Origin: CAYLJJ01 sp964384025
GTDB lineage: Bacteria; Myxococcota_A; Bradymonadia; UBA7976; UBA1532
DNA: 14,024 nt
NCBI GenBank assembly: GCA_964384025.1
Contig: CAYLJJ010000128.1
Coordinates: 1 to 14,024, forward strand
Direction of reading: 5' to 3'
Every line of letters starts with the position of its first letter. Position 1 is the stretch's first letter. A program made the position numbers and the translations under genes. The notes below the pieces were generated by a model that saw only the letters and a program-made list of their open reading frames with translations, had not been told where the DNA came from and did not search any database. Positions 8,639 to 14,024 of this stretch are shown here, in pieces.

Positions 8639-9631
8639 TCAGCTCTCGGTTACCTTGGAGGCTAGGGCGGCTATATCCAGCCGCAAATCCAGGTAGTATT
8701 TTGTGTGTCGGTTAAAGAAGGGTGTGTAGCGATCCTGGGAGGGATCCAGTTGGGGAGTAACGGCGCTGGCGCCCAGAACAACCGCCAAGAAATCGAGGGG
8801 CTTCAGCTGTGTCTTCAGACCATATGTGAAATAATCTCGAGTATCTGAAGACTTGGTGAAGTTGGGCATCTCATCAACAGGGAGGGGCGCTAAACCATCC
8901 TCATTAAAATCGGTGGCCTCCTCATTGAGCCCGAAGAGTTGGTAACGCAGGAGCCCAAAGCTCGCTCCAAAGCTCAGCATCTCGATGGGCTTAAAGCTCA
9001 CTCGGCCCGCGAGGCTCAGGGTATAGCGAGCGTTGCGCATACCGGTGTTCTTAAAACGCTCACATTGCGCTGCGGTAGAGCAGGACACCTCGGTCCCTTG
9101 AAGCTCTCCGGTGGTGTAGCGATAGAAGCCCCGAGTCGCTGAACCTGAGATCCCAAAGCCCAGGCTGAGGAGATCGGGGAAGCTCTTACTGAGATCAAAG
9201 CTGGGGCTGAGGGAGAGGATCAGGGTCTCCGCTTGGGAGAACTTGCTGCTGGGCAGACCAGCTCCCAGAGAGAGAGAGGCTCTGGCGCCGATCAGAGGCA
9301 GCTCCCAGGCGCTGTCCAGACCCAGTTCCGTATCTGTGAAGAGAGTCTCGCGGTTCTTGGTGGTATGGTCCGCGTTGGTCCACTCATGGCTTAAGCCGAT
9401 CTCTCCATAGAGGGTCAGCGGCTCTATGGGTTGCCAACTCGGAGAGATCTGGTTGGTGGTGTAGACTTTGGGGTTGTAGCTCAGATCCTGGCTCTTATCC
9501 AAGGTCCCCTGAGTAACCGTGTTCTTCAGGCTCAAGTCGAGGCCCCAGTTGGGGTCCTCGCTGGCCTCTTCAGCTGCAGCTCCCCCTGACAACAGGAGCA
9601 GGAGTGGAGCAGCTCGGAGCAAGCATCTCAT
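8639..9631 (-). CDS. Exported beta-barrel-like outer-membrane protein (330 aa), hypothetical
   Basis: I do not recognise a named family. The N-terminus MRCLLRAAPLLLLLSGGAAAEE is a clear signal peptide, probably cut after AAA at residue 20. The rest is a run of alternating hydrophobic/polar stretches with aromatic ends, separated by turns (for example LTLYGEIGLSHEW, ARASLSLGAGL, LLSLGFGISGSA, YTLSLAGRVSF, MLSFGASFGLL, YFTYGLKTQLK, KYYLDLRLDIAAL), as in outer-membrane beta-barrels. A Cys pair (SCSTAAQC) marks one probable loop. The C-terminus does not end in the classical aromatic residue. The start at 9631 has GAGG about 8 nt upstream. It is the first gene of the left-hand operon, and its TGA is separated by a single base from the ATG of the metalloprotease. 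That suggests equal production and perhaps a barrel-protease partnership, such as anchoring or surface display. That partnership is inference. Confidence 0.78.
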   Translation of the reverse strand: MRCLLRAAPLLLLLSGGAAAEEASEDPNWGLDLSLKNTVTQGTLDKSQDLSYNPKVYTTNQISPSWQPIEPLTLYGEIGLSHEWTNADHTTKNRETLFTDTELGLDSAWELPLIGARASLSLGAGLPSSKFSQAETLILSLSPSFDLSKSFPDLLSLGFGISGSATRGFYRYTTGELQGTEVSCSTAAQCERFKNTGMRNARYTLSLAGRVSFKPIEMLSFGASFGLLRYQLFGLNEEATDFNEDGLAPLPVDEMPNFTKSSDTRDYFTYGLKTQLKPLDFLAVVLGASAVTPQLDPSQDRYTPFFNRHTKYYLDLRLDIAALASKVTES

Positions 9632-9652
9632 TCAACCCTCATCATTAATCTC

Positions 9653-9666
9653 GTCACCGGGGTGAC
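9653..9666. promoter_or_regulatory. Inverted repeat GTCACC-GG-GGTGAC upstream of the barrel gene
   Basis: The two 6-base arms are perfect inverted copies (9653-9658 and 9661-9666) separated by GG, lying 22-35 nt upstream of the ATG at 9631. It could be an operator for a dimeric repressor or a small hairpin in the 5' leader. The two-base centre is too tight for a stable RNA loop unless the inner pairs open, so a protein site seems slightly more likely. No known binding motif is claimed. Confidence 0.4.
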
Positions 9667-9707
9667 TGAACCGCGAGAAGGTACGCTTCCTTCCTCTGCA
9701 GCTGTAG

Positions 9708-9736
9708 ATTTTTTTTCCACCACGGGAATAAATCAA
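9708..9736 (-). promoter_or_regulatory. Weak sigma70-like promoter candidate for the left-hand operon
   Basis: On the minus strand TTGATT (9736-9731) is followed by 17 bases and then AAAAAT (9713-9708), part of an A8 tract. The -35 matches TTGACA at four of six positions and the -10 matches TATAAT at four of six, with ideal spacing. Transcription would begin near 9701 and give a leader of about 70 nt that includes the GTCACC/GGTGAC repeat. It is the best candidate in the gap but remains weak. Confidence 0.3.
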
Positions 9737-9766
9737 GGCCCCGATGAAGGGGTGTTAGGGGGCCTT
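9735..9766 (-). terminator. Terminator-like hairpin after fetB
   Basis: AAGGCCCC (9735-9742) and GGGGCCTT (9759-9766) can form an 8-bp perfect stem with a 16-nt loop, about 60 nt past the fetB stop. On the minus strand it is followed by GATTTATT rather than a clean U-run, so it is at best a moderate terminator. A second, shorter hairpin (CCCC, loop GATGAA, GGGG at 9739-9752) competes for the same bases. Confidence 0.45.
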
Positions 9767-9828
9767 TATGGAGGCTTGGCTGAAAGATGTCGAGCTTATT
9801 TTCCTCCCTGATGCTCCTCTAAACCCAC

Positions 9829-10629
9829 TCAGCCCTCCCTGGAGTATAGATGTTCAGGGCGAAGGCGCTGCTCTTTATCAAAGGCTGCAGAGAGGCTGAA
9901 GAGGAGGGCGATCCCCACCCCCAGGCTGATCGCAGCGGCGATGAGGAAGAGGATCAGGATCTGATAGCGGGCGGCCTGTTCAGGCGGAGTCCCTCCCAAA
10001 ATCTGCCCGGTCATCATCCCTGGGATACTCACCAGACCCACCACGCTCATAGTGTTGATGATCGGCAGCATAGCGGTGCGAGCGGCCTCCTGAAGGATAG
10101 GACGGCTGGCTTCGAAGGGGGTGGCTCCAAAGGCAAGGAGCCCCTCTACCTGCTCCCGGCGCTGATCGAAGCTGCTCAGGCAGCGATCAAAGCCCAGAGA
10201 GATCCCGGTCATGCTGTTGCCCAAGATCATCCCCAAGAAGGGGATCAGATAGCGGGGGTGCCACCAAGGATCAGCGGAGATCACCAAGACACAGCCCACC
10301 AGAGCGCTGAGGGCGGAGCCCAGAAAAAGAGAGATGAATGCATCCCTCCAGATCCCTCGATAGCGCTTTGAGCTGCGACGCACTGCCTCTCGGCTGGCCA
10401 AGAGGAACATCAGCAGGACAATGCTCCCGGTGAGCCCTGGATGCAGCCAACGAAAGACAGGCACCAAGAGATAACCCAAGAGCGTAAGCTGAATCAGGCT
10501 GCGTAGGCTGGCGATGAGCAAACGGCGCTCCATGTTCAGGCGCAGCCAGAGCGAGAGCCCGACGCTGATGAGCATCAGCGAGGCGGCCAAAGCCAGAGCG
10601 CTGGGGCTCAGCTCGATGAGATCAGGCAT
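9829..10629 (-). CDS. fetB: ABC transporter permease of the UPF0014/FetB family (266 aa)
   Basis: Several hydrophobic spans are visible (about residues 9-30, 37-58, 66-79, 98-118, 127-145, 190-210, 225-248). The family signatures are strong: LGMILGNSM at residues 132-140 and MSVVGLVSIPGMMTGQILGG at 194-213, followed by PPEQAARYQILILFLI. Length is normal for the family (about 260). The open frame runs up to 10773, but the first 48 codons lie inside the upstream ATPase gene and lack membrane character. The ATG at 10629 has GGGAG about 6 nt upstream, so I use it. The gene overlaps the end of fetA by 8 nt. E. coli FetAB (YbbLM) has been linked to iron export and oxidative stress tolerance; whether this pair moves iron here is unproven. 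No regulator or metal site is visible nearby. Confidence 0.92.
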   Translation of the reverse strand: MPDLIELSPSALALAASLMLISVGLSLWLRLNMERRLLIASLRSLIQLTLLGYLLVPVFRWLHPGLTGSIVLLMFLLASREAVRRSSKRYRGIWRDAFISLFLGSALSALVGCVLVISADPWWHPRYLIPFLGMILGNSMTGISLGFDRCLSSFDQRREQVEGLLAFGATPFEASRPILQEAARTAMLPIINTMSVVGLVSIPGMMTGQILGGTPPEQAARYQILILFLIAAAISLGVGIALLFSLSAAFDKEQRLRPEHLYSREG

Positions 10630-11245
10630 CTTCAGCTCCCAGCTTGAGCCCGTGGGGGCTGATGCGCGCATGTTGTTCTGGATCATGGCTGATCCAGAGC
10701 GCGGTCTTACCCAGTAGATCAGCCTCAACCGCCGCCTTGGTTTGAGGATCAAGGGCGCTGCTGGGCTCATCAAGCAGCAACACCTGAGGCGCTGAAGCCA
10801 GGGTCATCGCTAGGGCAAGGCGCTGCTGCTCTCCTCCTGAGAGACTCAGCCAAGGGGCCTCCCAACGCTCAGGAGGCAGGCCCCAGCGCTCTGCCAGAGG
10901 GATCGGATCTGTCCAGGGCGCGCGCTTCTTCTGTCCTGAAAGCTCTGGCAATCTCTCCAGCTGAGCTGCTGCGGTAGCTGCAAAGATCTGAGGGCGTTGA
11001 GATAGATAGCAGACCTCAGCTCGCCAACGAGGCAAGCCCCACTTCTGGGGGCTGCGCCCCCCCAAGCGGATCGTGCCATGCTGTAGAGGGCGAAGGCCCG
11101 CTAAAGTGCGTAGGAGTTGGCTCTTTCCTGAACCTGAGGGGCCGGAGATCATCAGGATCTCTCCTGGCCTCAAGTTGAAGTTGAGATCCTCAAAGAGCTG
11201 TCGCCCCCCCAGACAACAACTGAGCCCCCGTACCTCAAAGTTCAT
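10622..11245 (-). CDS. fetA: ABC transporter ATP-binding protein, FetA-like (207 aa)
   Basis: This is a complete small ABC ATPase. Walker A is GPSGSGKS at residues 35-42, the Q-loop glutamine is Gln83 in LSQRPQ, and the ABC signature is LSLSGGEQQR ending near 142. Walker B is VLLLDEP at 155-161 with Glu160 as catalytic base, the D-loop is SALD, and the H-loop is His187 in WISHD. All motifs needed for ATP hydrolysis are present. The protein is slightly shorter than the usual 215-225 residues of YbbL/FetA. Its ATG shares one base with the stop of the DUF2723 gene (TAATG), with only a weak SD, so translation is probably coupled to the upstream gene. The UPF0014 permease directly downstream is what identifies it as FetA-type; alone, the sequence would only say ABC ATPase. 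Confidence 0.88.
   Translation of the reverse strand: MNFEVRGLSCCLGGRQLFEDLNFNLRPGEILMISGPSGSGKSQLLRTLAGLRPLQHGTIRLGGRSPQKWGLPRWRAEVCYLSQRPQIFAATAAAQLERLPELSGQKKRAPWTDPIPLAERWGLPPERWEAPWLSLSGGEQQRLALAMTLASAPQVLLLDEPSSALDPQTKAAVEADLLGKTALWISHDPEQHARISPHGLKLGAEDA
10636..10640 (-). promoter_or_regulatory. Ribosome binding site deciding the fetB start
   Basis: GGGAG on the minus strand lies 6 nt before the ATG at 10629. It supports this start over the long in-frame extension reaching 10773. Confidence 0.6.
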
Positions 11246-13143
11246 TACTGTTCAGCGTCCAGAGCTTCGAGCAGCCCCGCCAGAGCGGCGGCTCTCATAT
11301 GCTGCTCTGCCGCCTCCTTCTGTCGTGCAGCCCAGAGAAGCTTACTGGCCAAAAAGAGGTTCTGGCTAAAGTGCCCAATGATGGTCCGCTCACGCCAGCG
11401 CTGGGCTGGGCCTCGAAGGGCGATCGCGAAGCTGACATCTCCCGGCTTGGGGGGCAGCAGCGCCTCAGGGACCCCAGCCCTTAGAGTTTCCAGCGCCTGG
11501 GTAGGACGACCAAGGCGCCAGAGAGCTTCTCCACGCTCGTAAGCGACGCGGGCCAAGACTCGATCAGCGGGGGAGGCCCCCTCTCCCACCTCAGCCAACA
11601 GCGTTCGGATCAGCTCCGCGCTGGAATCTGGCTCCTTACTGAGTTCTTGGCAGGCGCGCGCATCGCCCAAGAGCCAGCGACCCATACAGGCAGGGGGACC
11701 AAAGTGGATGGCGTAGGGGAGGGATTCAAAGAGGGTGGGCCGTTCTTGAACCTTGAGGAAGCGTTGGATGCGCGCTCCTCGTCCTCCTGGAGCTCTGATC
11801 TGGATGGGCTTCAGCTCAGGGTGCTGCTCATAGAGCCAACGCCAGTACCAGGAGGAGCCGGAGAGCCCCACCGAAAGGAGAACCAGATCGGGGCGGAGTC
11901 TCTCTACGCTCTGGAGATAGAAAGCGGGGAAGACCCAATGATCCGACTCCATCAGCAACACAGCTCCCTGAGGTGCGCTCTCCATCACCGCCGTCAGCAG
12001 CTGTCGAGCGCTGTGATCCCGATGACGGCGACGATTCCAGAGGCTGGGCTCAGCCAGGAGGGCGCTGCTCAAGAGGCTCAGAAGGAGGAGGCTGGCGAGG
12101 ATCTCTTGCAGCCGCCCTCGCTGACTCAGCTGAGTCAGGCCGCCCAAGGCGCTCACCAGGAGGAGAGCCAGTGGGGCTCCCAAATAGCCTAAATAGTCAG
12201 GATTATCGGGATAGAAGGCGCCATTCAGGCAGATAAAGAGGAGCGCGGGCAACAGCAGCAATAGACCAAAGAATCGCCCTAAGGGGCCGCGCCTGAGCTG
12301 GCTTAAGAGCCCCAAGAAGAGGAGCGGAGCGAGCCCTCGCTCAATGGCCCAGCGCAGCCAGATCTGTAGATGCTCCAGGATCGCCATCCCTGAGGCTTGC
12401 TTCCCAGCAAAGTCGGCGTTGCTGAAGAAGCGCTGGGCTGAAGCCAGATCCTGAGGTGCTCCCCAGAGGAAGATCCCCTGGCCCTGCCGCTGCCCCACCC
12501 AGAAAACATAGAGATAGGGCAGCAGACCCAGCAGCCCGCCCAGGATAATACCTGCAAGGCGCTTTGCGCTGAGGCTGCTTCGCCAGAGGCTCAGGAGCAG
12601 GATGGGAACGAGGGCCAGGGCGGCGCCCAGAGCCACTACCGGATTGACCGCTGCTGAGAGCCCAAAGGCGAGGCCAGCGGGCAGAGCGCTCTGCTCATCA
12701 TGGAGGACACCAGCCACCCGAGCGATCCCCCAGAGAACCAGGAGATTCCCCAGAGCATAGACCTCGATACGGCTGCCTGAACTCCAGAAGGCGAAGTGCA
12801 GGAGCAGCAGAGCGATGAGCGGAGCCAGCGTGATATGAAAGCGCTTGGGGCTCATCCGCTCCGCGAGGCTGGCCAGGGGAAGGAGCATCAAGGCGGTGGG
12901 TAGAGCCGAAAGCAGGTTGAGTGCTAAGAGAGGGGGCATCAGCTGAGAGAGGAGCCAGCCCAGGAGGGTATGAAGAGGCTGGCCTGTGGGATGTCCCAGG
13001 CCACCCTGAGCGGCGACTAAGGCCAGCTCACCTGTATCATAGAAACCCAGGTCTCGACTCATGCTCAGGAGGAGATAGAGGAGCAGCGCCAGGGCCGAGA
13101 GCCAAGCGACCCGAGGGGCTTGAAGCTTGAGCCCCAGCTTCAT
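11245..13143 (-). CDS. DUF2723-type multi-span membrane glycosyltransferase (632 aa)
   Basis: After the first helix (about residues 13-29), residues 31-56 read DLGFYDTGELALVAAQGGLG then HPTGQP. This is the conserved first periplasmic loop of the DUF2723 (PF11028-type, TMEM260/PMT-like GT-C) family, with Asp36 and Glu39 in the place of the catalytic acidic pair. About ten further hydrophobic segments run to about residue 355. The last ~270 residues are mostly soluble: a GAVLLMESDHWVFPAFYLQ segment, then a helical, TPR-like tail (RVAYERGEALWRLGRPTQALETL). Enzymes of this class move a sugar from a polyprenyl-phosphate donor to a protein or glycan on the outer side of the membrane. The start overlaps the upstream GT2 stop by 4 nt (ATGA), and the stop overlaps the fetA start by one base. 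The GT2 neighbour could supply its lipid-linked sugar; this is inference. The acceptor is unknown. Confidence 0.87.
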   Translation of the reverse strand: MKLGLKLQAPRVAWLSALALLLYLLLSMSRDLGFYDTGELALVAAQGGLGHPTGQPLHTLLGWLLSQLMPPLLALNLLSALPTALMLLPLASLAERMSPKRFHITLAPLIALLLLHFAFWSSGSRIEVYALGNLLVLWGIARVAGVLHDEQSALPAGLAFGLSAAVNPVVALGAALALVPILLLSLWRSSLSAKRLAGIILGGLLGLLPYLYVFWVGQRQGQGIFLWGAPQDLASAQRFFSNADFAGKQASGMAILEHLQIWLRWAIERGLAPLLFLGLLSQLRRGPLGRFFGLLLLLPALLFICLNGAFYPDNPDYLGYLGAPLALLLVSALGGLTQLSQRGRLQEILASLLLLSLLSSALLAEPSLWNRRRHRDHSARQLLTAVMESAPQGAVLLMESDHWVFPAFYLQSVERLRPDLVLLSVGLSGSSWYWRWLYEQHPELKPIQIRAPGGRGARIQRFLKVQERPTLFESLPYAIHFGPPACMGRWLLGDARACQELSKEPDSSAELIRTLLAEVGEGASPADRVLARVAYERGEALWRLGRPTQALETLRAGVPEALLPPKPGDVSFAIALRGPAQRWRERTIIGHFSQNLFLASKLLWAARQKEAAEQHMRAAALAGLLEALDAEQ

Positions 13144-13853
13144 GAGCGGACCATCCCCAAGAGGCCCTTTAAGGTCCGTAGAATGGCGCGAGGGTTGAGG
13201 ACCTTGGAGTGCCCCGCGACCCGCGCGCGAGCGTCGATGATGATCTCGATCACAGGCAGCCCCGCCTGGACCAGACGCTGACGGAACAACTCACTGATGA
13301 TCATCGAGCGCTCCTCTCGAGGCCCATGAGCCTCCCAAGCACTGCGCTCAAAGATATAGTTGCCCCCACTCTTCTTCCACTCCCCTGTACGCAAGCGCAC
13401 TAAGGTGTTGAGGGAGCGGGAGATGAGCATACGAAAGAAGGGATCATCTCGATGACGATAGACCGTGGTCACCATGCTGGCCTCCTTTCGCTGCTCGAAA
13501 AGGGCGATGACCGAGGAGGGGGCGATCTGTCCATCGGCAGGGACCCAGGTTGCATAGCGACCTCGAGCGGCCTCATAGCCTGTGCTAAGGGCCGCGCCGA
13601 TCCCTCCATTATTTTGGGTCCAGACTTGGGTTCGCTCATCAGCCAGATGCTCCATCAACTGGAGGCTGCTGTCAGCGCTGCCATCATCGATCAAAAGCAG
13701 CTCAAAGTCGATCTTTGCCATATTCAGATCAGCTCTCAGTTCCTGAACGACCTGTTCGAGGCAAGCCTCCTCGTTATAGGCGATCATCACCACCGAGAGT
13801 TCAGGGGCTTTTCCCTGGGTCTTACAGACTTGCCGGACTCCGTGCTCACTCAT
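13140..13853 (-). CDS. Family 2 glycosyltransferase, polyprenyl-phosphate sugar synthase-like (237 aa)
   Basis: A GT-A fold starts after a short charged lead with ELSVVMIAYNEEACLEQVV (residues 18-36), the nucleotide-binding strand. DDGSAD follows at residues 56-61, then NGGIGAALSTGYEAARGRYATWV, and PADGQ at 105-109 in the position of the metal-binding DxD. The late region RARVAGHSKVLNPRAILRTLK resembles the conserved RxxGxSK segment of DPM1/ArnC-like enzymes that attach a sugar to polyprenyl phosphate at the membrane. No C-terminal membrane helices are present, so it would be a soluble or peripheral enzyme. The ATG at 13853 has GGAG about 9 nt upstream. It is the first visible gene of the right-hand operon and overlaps the next gene by 4 nt. 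GT2 family is certain; the exact sugar and acceptor are not. Confidence 0.92.
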   Translation of the reverse strand: MSEHGVRQVCKTQGKAPELSVVMIAYNEEACLEQVVQELRADLNMAKIDFELLLIDDGSADSSLQLMEHLADERTQVWTQNNGGIGAALSTGYEAARGRYATWVPADGQIAPSSVIALFEQRKEASMVTTVYRHRDDPFFRMLISRSLNTLVRLRTGEWKKSGGNYIFERSAWEAHGPREERSMIISELFRQRLVQAGLPVIEIIIDARARVAGHSKVLNPRAILRTLKGLLGMVRS

Positions 13854-14024
13854 CTTGGAAATCTCCGCAGCGCAGTAGGGGCGGGAGGCTACTCGGAGCG
13901 CTGCTCTCTGTACAGAATGAAGCCTGGGCTCTTTGAAGCAAGGTCTTCACATTAAGATCTCTTTGAGTATCAATAGTCCGGCCACTTCTTGAGGAGGGGC
14001 CAAATCTGAGCCATTTTTGAAAGG
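13854..14024. other. Upstream region without a confident gene
   Basis: These 171 bases lie before the glycosyltransferase. On the minus strand, short open tails run in from the edge. One ends at 13970 with LLKKWPDY and a stop and has codon use like the neighbours, so it could be the end of an upstream gene. Another ends at 13947, and a third runs to 13846 but uses AGA arginine codons that are uncommon in the flanking genes. No convincing promoter or terminator was found. Confidence 0.4.

Noticed and set aside
9700..9717. Plus-strand CTGCAGCTGTAG followed by T8 as a terminator
   Set aside because: The repeat has no room for a loop, and no plus-strand gene lies upstream to be terminated.
9768..9896. 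Plus-strand 42-codon frame crossing the end of fetB
   Set aside because: No Shine-Dalgarno, starts inside a hairpin, overlaps fetB antisense and shows no protein features.
10630..10773. 48-codon N-terminal extension of fetB
   Set aside because: It overlaps the ATPase coding region, is rich in Arg and Pro and has no membrane character. A GGGAG site supports the ATG at 10629.
13846..14022. 59-codon minus-strand open frame overlapping the glycosyltransferase start by 8 nt
   Set aside because: It uses AGA arginine codons and other codons unlike the neighbouring genes and has no recognisable domain. The tail ending at 13970 is as plausible, so no CDS is called.

Overview
The window looks like a piece of chromosome from a Gram-negative bacterium. 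It encodes an outer-membrane barrel, a lipobox-bearing exported protein, a LolA-like periplasmic protein and LolC/MacB-type permeases. Most genes are GC-rich with tightly packed, overlapping starts and stops. The very large, Cys-rich, lipoprotein-type metzincin suggests a member of the former Deltaproteobacteria (Myxococcota or Bradymonadota type). That placement is inference from gene content only; there is no rRNA or other marker here. All ten supported genes lie on the minus strand, so transcription runs from right to left.

Right-hand operon (13853 down to 9829). A family-2 glycosyltransferase overlaps (ATGA) a DUF2723-type multi-span membrane glycosyltransferase. That gene overlaps (TAATG) the ABC ATPase fetA, which overlaps fetB (UPF0014 permease) by 8 nt. 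The first two genes look like a lipid-linked-sugar maker and user pair. The second two are a FetAB-type transporter. The 171 bases upstream of this operon hold no gene that can be called with confidence.

A 197-bp gap (9632-9828) separates the two operons. It holds a terminator-like hairpin, a weak promoter candidate with an A8 tract, and a compact inverted repeat just upstream of the next start.

Left-hand operon (9631 down past base 1). The order is a signal-peptide outer-membrane beta-barrel candidate, a 1631-residue exported lipoprotein metalloprotease (HEMGHSIGLRH zinc motif, Met-turn VMDY), a small alpha/beta hydrolase, a LolA-like periplasmic protein, and two tandem paralogous FtsX/LolC-type permeases, the second cut by the window edge. 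The first two genes are 1 nt apart and the two permeases share a base (TGATG). The LolA-like protein plus twin permeases looks like an envelope lipid or lipoprotein trafficking module whose ATPase is not in view. Having the protease and barrel in the same run suggests a cell-surface or periplasmic protein-processing system, but the functional link is inferred from gene order.

I saw no tRNA, rRNA, CRISPR array, insertion sequence, phage gene or attachment site. Stretches of the metalloprotease gene are clearly AT-richer (about 35% GC by hand count at 5581-5760) than the flanking genes (about 58-63% in sampled lines).
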